NCBI GenBank assembly: GCA_922989275.2
Contig: OV277858.1
Location: 10,478,001 to 10,542,000, forward strand
From: Gari tellinella
Taxonomy: Eukaryota; Mollusca; Bivalvia; Cardiida; Psammobiidae
Reading direction: 5' to 3'
DNA: 64,000 bases
The notes beneath the pieces are model-generated. The model did not search any database. It worked only from the letters and a program-made list of their open reading frames with translations, and was not told the DNA's origin. The translations under genes and the position numbers were made by a program. Positions within the stretch are counted from its first letter, which is position 1, and each line of letters opens with the position of its first letter. This document shows positions 31,986 through 42,718 of the stretch, in pieces.

Positions 31986-32734
31986 TTGCAACAGTGCAGA
32001 AAGTTTAAAATGTTTTTTTTAAATCATATCGAGTGACTGTCGAACATCTCTTTGCCAATCTCGAGTCTTACAAAGTAGTGAACTACATAAATGCGTTTTA
32101 CAACGAACTGTGCCACTATATTCCGGTCTTATATATCTGCAAGCTGAAATGTACTAGATTAAATTATTGACATACTTCTTATCTTTGGTAGTTTAACTCA
32201 TTAATCGTGTTAGGTACCTATTAAGTAACCCGTATATCTTGGAACCTGATCTGCATGGGTACACTTTCACAAAAATGCGTGCGCATGTGATAATTGAGAT
32301 GCCTTTTAAAGTTTGGTTTACTTTCTGCTTGTTATGCAATTGTCGTCTGCAAAACGTTGTTGTAACAATTCTCAATTTTCTGCATTTTTGTAAAGACAAT
32401 ATCAGCAGAATGCCAAACAGTTTGGCACAAATGAGCCGCGGCGTCATGCGGGGTTTCGACTGGATCCAAACTGTTTGCAACAGTTATAACAAATACACCC
32501 GCAACAGGCAGTAGGTAAACCCATCGTCACATATAAACTTGGGTATTTTACGAATTTAATGTATTCCTGCTTTGCAGAACATAATTCCAGCTGTTATTAG
32601 ACAATAAGCCGACGAAACAAAAATAGACGATATATATAACTGAAACAGAATGAGGTCCTACTGGTTTGAGACACCCCTTTCAAACTAGTCGCGTACCGTT
32701 ACATGCAACTCGCAATTAGGCGGCGAAAAGAGTT
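31986..32734. other. Gene-free stretch with one dispersed hairpin
   Basis: Holds hairpin copy 4 at 32413-32478. The openings at 32193-32480 (minus) and 32239-32514 (plus) overlap that hairpin and each other and are not supported. Confidence 0.4.
32413..32478. repeat. Dispersed hairpin motif, copy 4
   Basis: Arms CCAAACAGTTTGG and GGATCCAAACTGTTTG with a degenerate GC-rich stem (GAGCCGCGGCGTC...GGGGTTTCG). Confidence 0.8.
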
Positions 32735-32925
32735 TATTTATCCGATAAACCTAACAACAAGCAGATGGCATTTTCAATGAGGTGATGAGTTTGGTATATT
32801 TATTCGGACAAATTAATTTATTGACTATCGACACGGACGTCCAAGCTATTCCTTGCATTGAAAAATTGCCCAGAGGGAAACTGAATCAGTTCGCTGTGGC
32901 AAATAAACAGTTAAACACTTTTAAC
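32735..32925. repeat. Dispersed repeat family R1, copy A
   Basis: 'tttatccgataaacctaaca', 'atcgacacggacgtccaagct' and 'ttgcccagagggaaactgaat' match 40345-40520 and, in part, 33330-33440. Confidence 0.55.
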
Positions 32926-33289
32926 TCTGTTGTTTGTTTGCATACTAGTATACATGCTCACCTGAATTCTACCTTCTCAACAGTTTTGCAGCAATACAAG
33001 ATGAGTTACCTCCCTATTTACAAATGTTAAAGCACAGTCGATATATCTCTCTGTTCTATGAAGTTCGATTATTTATGTCATTAGGCAATATGAGTAATAA
33101 ATTGTACCGCGCAGACGTGGTTTGCATCCTTAATCTATGACTAAACTACAATCCTCAGTATGGTAGTAAACATTACTTGGTACAGCTATCTAAATGCAAC
33201 GGTCCTTTAAAGTATGTTCATTATTGATTCCTTTTTGTATGTAACACAATGTAAACACGGATCCTGTTGGGACCCAACCCGATGTGCCC
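32926..33289. other. Gene-free gap
   Basis: No gene or clear repeat. A short palindromic TGGGACCCAACCC lies near 33268. Confidence 0.35.
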
Positions 33290-34050
33290 CCTTTGACATC
33301 AAATGACAAGCCGATGTCTATCTGGAGATGGGAATGTAGAGCAATATATTTTAATGACCATTGAAATGGACGACAACTTCCAATGTTGTACTTGAAATTT
33401 TGCCCCGAGGGACATCGAATTAGTTTACCATGACAAGTATACAGTTAACTATTTCACAATTGATGTTATATATAGTTAAAAATAAGCAAATCACAGCTTA
33501 GAATTAAGACAAGCAAAAACAATAAGTTAAAGGTGTTATAGCATATACTAATAGCTCTGTATCGATAACGTTGCTTTTGTTCGTAAATATCTAATGTTGA
33601 GCTAGTATCCGGTGTAGACTGACTCTAGTCTATGAGGACAATAATATATCTATGCCATTTCGGCAACAAGCTCACACGCCATTATCATGCTATGATATAT
33701 CAAAGGTATGATAGTATTGTCCTTAGAGATAAATCTTTTTGCGGCACATAAAAAAGGAAAATAGTTGCATTTACGTGTTACATACTATTATAATATATTG
33801 CGTTTTAAGCTTAACTAAACATTAATTAAATTTAACATGTTCGCAAATACACCCGAATGACTTTGAATTAGTATGTAAAAATACATTGGTTCGTTAAGCA
33901 CATCAAACACAGACAATGATATAGTTATACAAACAACATTTAACAATGTTTTTGTCTATTTCGTTGTATCCAGTTTGCCTTTGGCATTGACGTTTAGCAT
34001 GATGCACACTATTCGTCTGCATTAGTTTTGATAAGCATTTACACAAACGT
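33290..34050. repeat. Dispersed repeat family R1, copy B
   Basis: Collinear, at low identity, with 40380-41115. Shared blocks include 'ttgaaattttgccccgaggga', 'tgtatcgataacg', 'ataatatatctatg.ca..tcg' and 'gacgtttagcatgatgcacactattcgtctgcatta'. No ORF conserved between copies. Confidence 0.55.
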
Positions 34051-34295
34051 TGAATTTAAAAATTGTAAACTGCTGAAAATCCTTGTTGTCCAATCCGAAA
34101 GGAGGTGTCAAAAGAAAATGTTCGGTTACAACAATAATAAGCTTGACATTTATAAGTAAAGCGTTTGGAGAGGAATGTTTTTTAACCTGAGTAGTTCTAC
34201 ACTTATTTTTTTAATCAACATTTGTAATTGTATACCGGTATTATGTCCTGTGTCAACAAAAATAAATTTATTTGTCAAATATATTTAGTATATAT

Positions 34296-34921
34296 TGTTA
34301 TGTAAACATGTTTATTATCTGAGATTGTTGTTTATTTATGATTGAAATACTTTAAAATGCGTAAATTCTATCTTTAGAACATTTAGAAGTTTTTAGAATA
34401 TTCTAAAAGGTCATGGAATAGAAGAGAACATTACTGATTAGTATTGAAACATATAGAATGTTCTAGAAGTTTATATTCTCTGGTAAACAAATTGTGTCAC
34501 ATGATCTTATTTTGTTTAAAGAATGCCCCTGAAAGTCTATATTTAGTAATTTTATTGTAAACAACTGATCACATGATCTTCAAGAATTTATAAGAATGTT
34601 CAATACCTTTCTAGAATGGTAAAACTGTGTATATATAGAGACTTAAAATTCACTGCTTCATCTTGGATCTTTCAACAGTCATCAGTGTACTAGACGTTTA
34701 CTTGCTAAAAGTTTGGATACAGATAGAATCTCTGGATTATTGAAAGTTTGGGAAATTTAAATTAAAGTGCAGTGTTTAATTATTCAAAAGGACAGGATTT
34801 AGGATAATTTTAGGACTTTAATTAACAGGTATTTACGAGTTTCTTCAACTTGTAGATTTGTTTTAATAAAGTTTGTAAGTTTGTTGCTGGCTTTGTCTTA
34901 TGTTGCGCCTGACTCGTAACA
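34296..34921 (+). repeat. Putative 5' LTR of the gypsy-type element
   Basis: The right end ...CGTAACA lies five bases before the primer site. The left end is placed at TGTTATG because it is the best inverted partner; this limit is uncertain. Inside are a TATA box (GTATATATAG at about 34629) and a polyadenylation signal AATAAA at 34865-34870, in the order U3-R-U5. Confidence 0.55.
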
Positions 34922-34926
34922 GAAAT

Positions 34927-34944
34927 TGGGGGCTCGTCTGGGAT
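34927..34944 (+). promoter_or_regulatory. Primer-binding site complementary to tRNA-Pro
   Basis: TGGGGGCTCGTCTGGGAT differs at one position from the standard tRNA-Pro primer site (TGGGGGCTCGTCCGGGAT) used by many retroviruses and related elements. Confidence 0.85.
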
Positions 34945-35055
34945 ACGAAATTATTTTACAGGTCTTAGTTCGTTTTCATACATACGTATATTTTACAGTT
35001 TTTGTAAATTTACTGTTTTACTGTTTTAACTGTTTGAAACCAGCAGCAATCTATC

Positions 35056-36062
35056 ATGTCTTTCAACTTAGATCATTTTGTGGCTGACCCTTCCCAGGAG
35101 GACTTTAATGTAGCTAAGAAATCTGATTTTGCTCAATCTTGCAAAACATTATAATGTCTCAGAAATTAAATCTTCTATGAGAAAACAGTAAATATGTAAC
35201 ATTTTAGTCCAATATCTTGTAGATGAAAAGATATTTGAAGAGAGTGCACTTTCTCTCATTCAGCAAGCTGAACCTGACATCAGACTCGGGGAGCTTGAAC
35301 TGAAGTACCAGTTAGAAAGAGAGAAAATGGACAGATAAATAGAAGAAAAAGAAAAAGAAAGACAAGTGGAAAGAGAGAAAATGGACAGACAAATGGAAAT
35401 TGAAAAACAAAAACAAATTGAAATGGAGAAACAAAAGAGAGAAATAGAAAAACAGAAAATGGAATATGATTTAAAAATGAAAGAGTTACAAATTCGTGAA
35501 AGAGATAGAGCATTTGACTATAGACCAGATTTTCATTTCGATGTTACAAAAAACATAAAGCTTGTTCCTCCATTTCAAGAGAAAAAAGTTGATAAATATT
35601 TCCTTCACTTTGAGAAAGTTGCTGAAAATTTGAAATGGCCAAAAGAGCATTGGACTTTACTTTTACAGAGTGTCTTAGTAGGTAAAGCTCGAGAAATTTA
35701 CACACATCTCACTGTTGAGCAAAGCTCTGACTATGACACAGTTAAAGAGCTTATTCTCAAAGGTTATGAGCTAGTTCCAGAGGGTTACAGGCAGGCAGAA
35801 CTTTCGAAACTGCAGGAAGGAAAGTGGTCAAACTCATGTGGAATTTGCAAGAACAAAAGAACAGTTGTTTGATAGATGGTGTGAATCAAAGAAAATAGAC
35901 AAAAAGTTTGAAAAGATCAGACAACTTATGCTAGTAGAAGAGTTCAAGAGTTGCATTCAATTTGATATAAAAACATTTCTAGATGAAAAACAAGTAGAAA
36001 CGTTAGAAGAAGCAGCTCGCTTGGCCGATGACTATGCTCTTACCCACAAAGTGTCATTTGTA
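35056..36062 (+). pseudogene. Gag with SCAN-like domain, broken
   Basis: ATG at 35056 begins 'MSFNLDHFVADPS'. Stops and frame changes near 35150-35190 and 35337-35339 interrupt the N-terminal part. A Glu/Lys/Gln-rich coiled coil (35342-35510) leads into the SCAN-like capsid region: 'KLVPPFQEKKVDKYFLHFEK', 'WPKEHWTLLLQSVLVGKA', 'YELVPEGYRQ'. A frame change at about 35830 passes to the next frame with 'EFARTKEQLFDRW', 'LLMLVEEFKSC'-type helices and 'ARLADDYALTHK' near 36050. This domain dimerises Gag in a group of metazoan gypsy elements. The downstream zinc knuckle is missing. Confidence 0.85.
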
Positions 36063-36190
36063 AATTATGTTTATTTAGCGCTGCCTTTAATTAACTTGAA
36101 CGCAGTTGACGGTGTTATATGAAAAAATAACTTCGTTTTAAACTGAAATATTTAATTTAATTTGCTGCCTAACAGTAAACATTACTTAAG

Positions 36191-36425
36191 TTAAGGAACT
36201 GGGCACGTAACGTCACGACTGGCTTCACTCAGATAAGGCCGAACGGTCTTTTGGAGGTACCGCTTTCTCTCGTCGCTGAGACCCGCAGCCTCCAGTAAAG
36301 GAGGCAGGCCGCTGATGGCATAATCTGGCACCAAGATGTTGACTTTGTACTCCGGCATGTCGACCCCGGTGCGCATGGACACAACTCCGCGTTCATATTT
36401 TATTATTTTTAAGTACTGATGCTTA
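36191..36425 (-). CDS. Probable terminal coding exon of an unidentified host gene
   Basis: Reading leftwards from 36425: a polypyrimidine tract and acceptor TTTTATTTTCAG, then an open frame of 78 codons plus one base to TAA at 36191-36193 (about 77 amino acids). The C-terminal part is much richer in G+C and in C/G-ending codons than anything nearby: 'MRTGVDMPEYKVNILVPD', 'GLPPLLEAAGLSDERKRYL'. It looks like selected coding sequence. I do not recognise the family. Upstream exons should lie above 36.4 kb; one weak candidate is at 36764-36857. Confidence 0.55.
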
Positions 36426-36763
36426 CTGAAAATAAAACTAGAGCTCGGGTAACCAGACTCCGGTAATCTGATGTATTCTTACAGGGCTGTTGAGATAATT
36501 TTATTCAGAAACAAACAAAAATAAATTGTACAAGTAAAACTTGTTGGAGCTCGAACTAATAGTGCCAGTAAGCCACCAGTACCGCACATAACCTGTACAC
36601 TTATTATCAAAACCTGGAGTTTACATTATTATGCTGATTAAAAGGGGATTAGCTACTCGCTCTACAGCGAAAATAGATTCATGTACATAAGACACTTCAA
36701 AAATACTAACCTGATTTCGGAAACTGGCTTAAATAGTGTTCTTAAATAGCTCTTCCAGTCTCT

Positions 36764-36857
36764 TTATTGCCATGCTTGGTAGCGGACGGCGTCATTGGTA
36801 GTGGAAGACATATTCACCACATCTTCTAGCTGGTTCAACGTCTCGATGTTTGAACGT
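36764..36857 (-). CDS. Weak exon candidate
   Basis: Reading leftwards: acceptor TTCCTCCTACAG, then 31 open residues (one frame gives 'RSNIETLNQLEDVVNM') ending at a TAA that overlaps an AATAAA signal. No start or other exon identified. It may be chance. Confidence 0.2.
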
Positions 36858-36944
36858 CTGTAGGAGGAACGTTGATCAATGCCAGATTCTATAATAGATC
36901 TAACACATCTATATATTCTGATCTAAAAAAAGAAGGAAAAAAAA

Positions 36945-37009
36945 GGAAATTCGAACCAGGATCCTTAATCACTAAGTGATGAGCACCCTACCGACTGCGC
37001 CACGACCGT
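36945..37009 (-). repeat. tRNA-like sequence (tRNA pseudogene or SINE head)
   Basis: The minus strand has an A-box-like TGGCGCAGTCGG and a B-box-like GGTTCGAATTT with correct spacing, but no acceptor stem partner and a degenerate T arm. Best taken as tRNA-derived. Confidence 0.45.
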
Positions 37010-38437
37010 GTTCACATCGCAAGCGTCGTGTAAACTTAAGTATTTATATTAACCCTATAAACTGCTCAATACACATCGGCTTGAATCTGATCTTTTTAAA
37101 AGATCTAGATCAACAACAATTATGAAACAAACACATACAATTAAGAAATCTAAACTGACCTAAATATTATATTTTTAAAATAATTACATTTGAAGATCGA
37201 TCTAGATCCACCTTAGTCGTGATCGACCTAGTCAATAACAGGTATAGATCTACACGCATCAAACTATACAGGGGACTATGTAATAAACATGTATCTAGGT
37301 CTTTACAATCATCAAACGTTTATGAAATTAAAGATTATCTGAAAATAAATTTAATTCAAACGCTTAAAAAGAATTTCGGTTAGGAATCACACTCTCGAAC
37401 AGATATCAGATTATAAACAAATATGGCGGACTGCACAAACACAACACATGGCTGGCTTTACTAGCTTTAAAATACTAATAATTTAATTCATAAAATCTTT
37501 ATCAAGTGAATATAGAAATATATTTCTTACCTCAAAATCACTATCCATTTTTCATTTTGCGACTCAACGTTATAGATCCAAATAATATTGTAAAACATAA
37601 GTACTACCTGGTTGACGGTGGGAAATGTACAAAAACATTTGATCGATCGTTACGTCATTGTGTATTCAACGTCACTAATACAGGTTGTGTCATGGAACGG
37701 CTCATATTTAAAAAGGCCTGTTAGGTCATTTACTTATTTTTATATGCATATATAGTTAAAAAGTGGTTATATATATGTTGTTTGTATGGAAACATAATCA
37801 TCCAAAATCTGGTAAGTTTATTGTTGTAATTGTATCTTGCTGTTTTATATGGGGTCATATTATTTTCCGTGAGTGTTTTTATCTTTTCATTTTATGATCT
37901 ATGATTTTATCATAATTTCATTGTAATTTATTCTAACATTCGGTTATGTCCATGTATGTAAAATCTACCAAATTTATGTTACAATGCAAATGTAATCATT
38001 TTTGAAACAGATGATTACAACTTCCAGGCTATCACGTTTCCTTCTAAGCTTTAACAACAACTTCTATGAATGCACCCCATAATTTGAAAGCCACGGGAGT
38101 GTTGCCACAGTTTTTAGAACCCAATATTAGTAATGCGTATTATCCCCGTAAGATTAAATAACAGTTTCGTATCGACTTCTTATAGGCGAGAAGAATTCAG
38201 CAGACCTATTGATGACTTAACTTTCGCACACAATGACGACGCCACTATCCAATGCGTCAAAGTCTGGAGGCTAAAGTAAGAAACGAACGTGTTTCTTGAG
38301 AATGTCGCAAACGTGCTCTGTATGGTTAAAATACTCTGTATTGTCGGGCCCAAGCTGTCTGGGTATGAATATGGAATACACGGAAATTAGTCTTGTTTTA
38401 TTTACACTTCTGTAAATATTCAGTGGTTGAATTTTAT

Positions 38438-38509
38438 TTGCCGTAAGTATACACCAGCGTGCAACATTCCGATGGCTCTGTTGCTCTCTTCGTGAGTAAT
38501 TCTCGCCAT
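38438..38509 (-). pseudogene. N-terminal fragment of a Tc1-type transposase
   Basis: ATG at 38509 opens 'MARITHEESNRAIGMLHAGV', the usual first helices of Tc1-type DNA-binding domains, then a TGA after ~29 codons. Nothing follows it. Confidence 0.5.
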
Positions 38510-38773
38510 TTTATGTGTTTGTAAGTGTTTTTCAGGCTAGGCATTGGAGATTACACTCGCGGGCAGAGACTTTCTTCAATACTTTATACGTGTAAATTAG
38601 GTAAAGCAAGCAACGTGGTTGTTCTGACATTTATGACGCATAGCAATGTGTATACATCCAAAAATAAGCACTAAGAATCCCTCATTTTGAGTGTAAAATA
38701 TCATAAATGTGAACATAGTATTTAAAGACATATGTAGCTTTAAAAAAAAGGACCGATTATAAATTGTGTTTAG

Positions 38774-39960
38774 TATACACTCAGAGGATCTTCTAAACGA
38801 TCAGTCAGATTTAAAAGTGCTACTCTAAAAGCTAGTTTATCCGGATCCAAAAAATTACATTTTCCATGAGATGAAGATGTTTTACAACAGGAAGAAACAT
38901 TTAAACAAAATTAATCACAAATTATGGAAAATATGAATGAAATTGCAACCTAACCCTAAGATGACAAGTCACAATGTCATGAATGACATTTGTCTGTTGG
39001 GTTACCAGCTTTCAATGCGACACTGGCGCCATATGCAGCAATTAAATTATTACATTGAACATATAATGGAGCATTGTTCAACTGGCACTGAAATAAAATT
39101 ACTTAGGCAACTCCTGGTCGGTATTATTTCAATATGTAAAATACCAAAAATGCCACTAGCTGCCAGCAATGGCTTAGTAAAATTTACAGAATACTTAAAA
39201 AACGCCACCCTTAACGGCTTCAGCGACGTACAATGTTAATGTTTTAATAAAAAAGGTGAATTTTGAGCCGCCATTTTAATGATTGGCGTTGATGCCGTTA
39301 ACGCAGTTACGTTACGTTATTTTGACATATTCGACGGTCCAGACATGCGCGAGAAGTCAACGTAGACGCGTGGAATTATACGAGCGAGTGTGTGATGACC
39401 AACATGAAAGATTCCGAATACGTCAATATTTTTATCTGTAGGTGCTTATGACGTTAGTCTCTACACTTCCGGTTAGACAACATTCCTCAAACAAGCAGAT
39501 ATTGGCAACAACAGGTTGGAATGCGTTGCAGTTAGTGAAATAAGATATTGATGTTTAATATTTAGCTTATGTAATCAATTTTAGGGCACACAGGACGTAA
39601 AAACGTAATGACGTTTTTCACGTTAGATCTTAATACAACATTTCGAGTGTTCTTGTGATAAATACAATACGCATTCTCGACATGTTAGATGTTTTTTCTG
39701 TAAGGACGATTGATGACCAATAGATAAACAAAAGCAGTGTTTACCAATGTTCCTATACACGCTTCGCACGTGCAAAATACCTAAATCGTCGAACTTAGAC
39801 GTGTGACGTAACGTAGAGAGAGACTAACAAATCAATAATTCTATTCAATGCAAATTCAACCTTGTATTTGAAATAAAACTGATTACGTCAGTGTGCCAGT
39901 TCCTGTTCAGAAAAATATGAGTTTTAAAAGTGATCGGTTAGTAGATCCTCTGAGTGTATA
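38774..39960. mobile_element. 1.2-kb element with short inverted ends (non-autonomous DNA transposon)
   Basis: Left end TATACACTCAGAGGATCTTC and right end with GATCCTCTGAGTGTATA are perfect inverted copies over 17 bases, and weaker pairing extends ~12 bases further ('acgatca' / 'tgatcg'). TA-rich borders make the target duplication ambiguous (TA or TATA). The 100-codon opening at 38937-39239 is not a recognised transposase. Confidence 0.65.
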
Positions 39961-40344
39961 TATCAGCTAGAGTTCAACTATTTCCTTAATGAACTTTATA
40001 ATAATAAGAAGAACTACCATCTAGACAACATAATAATCACCATATTCATTTAATTATATATGTATATTCTCCTTTATTCTGAATCAAGCTTATTTATTTA
40101 GGCAATACTTTAATGTGAATGTGTTCATGAGCTCTTCTATCGTCGGCATTCTGTTCACAGGATAGTTGTTAAGTCCGAAAACACCATTTAATCACAGCAG
40201 CTAAACCGTTAAACACTGTTTGACTTGTAAAACAAAACGCACCTTTTGGATCCAAAATGGCTTAAACCAAGTGTTTAATATAAAGTGTGAAGTCTGTTCT
40301 GATTAGATGTAGTGTGTTATCGTGTTAGTACATTTATGAAACCG
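39961..40344. other. Gene-free gap
   Basis: Nothing recognised. Confidence 0.35.
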
Positions 40345-41115
40345 TCGTATTTATCCGATCAACTTAACAGTAATGAGATGGCAAGCTCAATTTGGCGATG
40401 AGTTAGGTATAATAAATTCGGGCAATACTATTTAATGACCTTCGACACGGCGTCCAAACACTACCTTGCACTTGAAACATTGCCTAGAGGGAAACCGAAT
40501 ATTTTCGCGAATATACAGTAAAGCATTCTGAATGTATGCATCGTTTAACAACACAATTTTAGAATCACGCATTACATCGCACAGAGATAACACATTAACT
40601 TAGAGGCGATGTAGCTTACAAGATAAAGATGTATTGATAACGTGACTTGTGTACGAAAAATGCAAATCTTCATATAATATCGAATCTAAAGCAGGGCGAC
40701 CATAATATATCTGTAACACTTCGTTTACAAGTTTAAACAATATCAAAATGCTAAAATATAATTTGCTTCAATTAGTTTATAGTTCCCCTTAAAACATCAT
40801 TTTTGCACAAGTTTGACAGAATAACTGACCTATTAAAATAGGAAAGATATGCATTTAAGTGATACCTTTTTTCTGCCAGCTTGCACTTTAAAGGTCTGAA
40901 CTACACACTGATTAAACATTACGGTTTTGCAGAGAAACTTGAATAACATTGAACATGTTTTTAAAATGCAAAGGTCCGTTAAGCGTATAAAAAGAGGTCG
41001 TTAAAATACTTACAACAAACACATTTTAAACTAGTATTTTATTAGTTCGTGCTTCATATATTCGCTTCTGTCATTGACTTTAAGCATGATAAAGACTATT
41101 CGTCTACATTAATTT
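40345..41115. repeat. Dispersed repeat family R1, copy C
   Basis: The left part matches 32735-32925, and the whole is collinear with 33290-34050. See those entries for shared blocks. Confidence 0.55.
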
Positions 41116-41649
41116 CAAGTAGCATTTATACCATCCACGATGGCTATCTCACGTGACATTATGCTACGGTACAGTGTAGTTTTCCTCTCCGATTAAGGTA
41201 AGAAATACAGTGATAACTTTCCGTAAAGCACATATAAACATGAACTAAAGACGAGGAACGTGTAAGAGTAAAGGTGTAATTGATAATCATTTTACCAAAT
41301 TTGAAACTACTGATGTCTGCATAGTTTGCAAGTTAGAAAAAAGTATGTTTCAGTCAGATGCATTTATCAGAATGACCCTCAAATTGTTTTGACGCGTCTT
41401 TCGTAGTAGTGTGTAAATTTAAGATAGAGTTTTTCACATGGGAAATTCATTTGCAAACACGATGCCAAATACTGAACTGTTCTGAATGTTTTTTTAAACA
41501 ATGAAAACCCAAACTGCTACTGTTCGCAGAAAGTAATTCTCCGGATAATATCGCATCATTTATCGATATCGAGGTAATGTGTCATTGTTTATTCTAACTT
41601 TTTGTCCAGATGACATGTATCACTTTTTTTTAAAAAGAAAATGTGTTTT
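41116..41649. other. Gene-free gap
   Basis: AT-rich. Nothing recognised. Confidence 0.35.
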
Positions 41650-42243
41650 ATGCTCGTGCCACACTGTCCCGAAATTTACACCAGAAGGCCACACGAATAT
41701 CGAGTTTTGAATTTCGCGCGACGATGGCCCCGAACTTGGGTCGACGGCAAATCAACTTCTGAAGCCAGTACCGTGCCTACAGAAGGTCACACGGTGGCAA
41801 CCGAACCACACACGAAGTCAACACGAATGTGCGGACTTCATCAGTAAGTTTACCCGCAGAACACACGAAGGCCACACAATAGCTACACGACGGCGTGTTG
41901 AGAGTATGATGCATTCACGAAGGCATCACGATTTTAAAAACCTTCGGCGGGGGAAGTTCAGTTGCTGATTTGAGATTAAATCCCGCAAAATATTTATTCA
42001 GATATAATCAAACTTAGAATCTAGATTCAATAAAACGTGCGAACAAACATTACATAGAATCTGAAAAGTACAAACAATAAAAATTGTCACTGAATACTTG
42101 AAAACTTTCTTTAGTGTCCCTCATCTTTACTTAGTTTAACTCTTTGCATGCTGGGTAATGTTTTCGTCTGCAACATTTGTCGTATGCTTATGTTCTGAAA
42201 TTAGAAACTGTCAAAGCTTCTTTTACATTTAGGGTCAGACTAG

Positions 42244-42309
42244 CAAACAGTTTAGATCCTGATGAAACGCTGTCTTAGACTGCGTCTCACCTGGACCCTA
42301 ACTGATTGC
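42244..42309. repeat. Dispersed hairpin motif, copy 5
   Basis: CAAACAGTTTAGATCC...GGACCCTAACTGATTG around a degenerate stem. Confidence 0.75.
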
Positions 42310-42718
42310 AAAGGTAATCAGTGTGGCAGAATTATCCACCGCTAACATGGTAATAGTTTAATCTCAAAGTTTAAACAATGAAAAGTTCGATACTAGTTTA
42401 ACATAAAAATTAAAGCTAATAAAGTTCTATTGACTCTACATCTTTCAAACTCGAAATTTTCAACTAAAGGAAAACCTGTCTATTTATAGTCTTATTGATT
42501 ACAAGTATTTGATGAGAGCTTAAAGCACGGTGAAAGTAAACATAATTTTGCAAAAGGAGCTTTCTATTGTACGTTCAACATGCTGAATGCAGCAACCTGC
42601 TTTTAAATATAATATAACTCAGGGATATTGATATAGTGGTTTCATTGTATCTAGACATATCGTCAACAAATATAAAGAGTTTTTTCGGACTTTTTTAAAC
42701 TTGGGTTTTTATAACTAC

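Larger units (their letters stand above)
34296..36062 (+). mobile_element. Truncated Ty3/gypsy-type LTR retrotransposon (LTR, primer site, gag only)
   Basis: A 5' LTR, a tRNA-Pro-type primer site and a broken SCAN-like gag gene lie in order on the plus strand. No protease, RT, integrase or 3' LTR follows. The homology ends at about 36062, after which unrelated DNA leads to a host-like exon. The element is 3'-truncated. Confidence 0.8.
36426..38437. other. Gene-poor stretch with a weak exon candidate and a tRNA-like repeat
   Basis: Includes 36764-36857 and 36945-37009, listed separately. ATCTAGATC-rich inverted bits occur near 37100-37250. The opening at 37506-37724 is not recognised. No other feature seen. 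Confidence 0.35.

Noticed and set aside
34296..34296. A certain left end for the gypsy-type LTR
   Set aside because: No 3' LTR or target duplication is present for comparison, so the boundary is a best guess only.
36945..37009. Functional tRNA gene
   Set aside because: A- and B-box-like parts exist, but the acceptor stem does not pair and the T arm is degenerate. Treated as tRNA-derived repeat.
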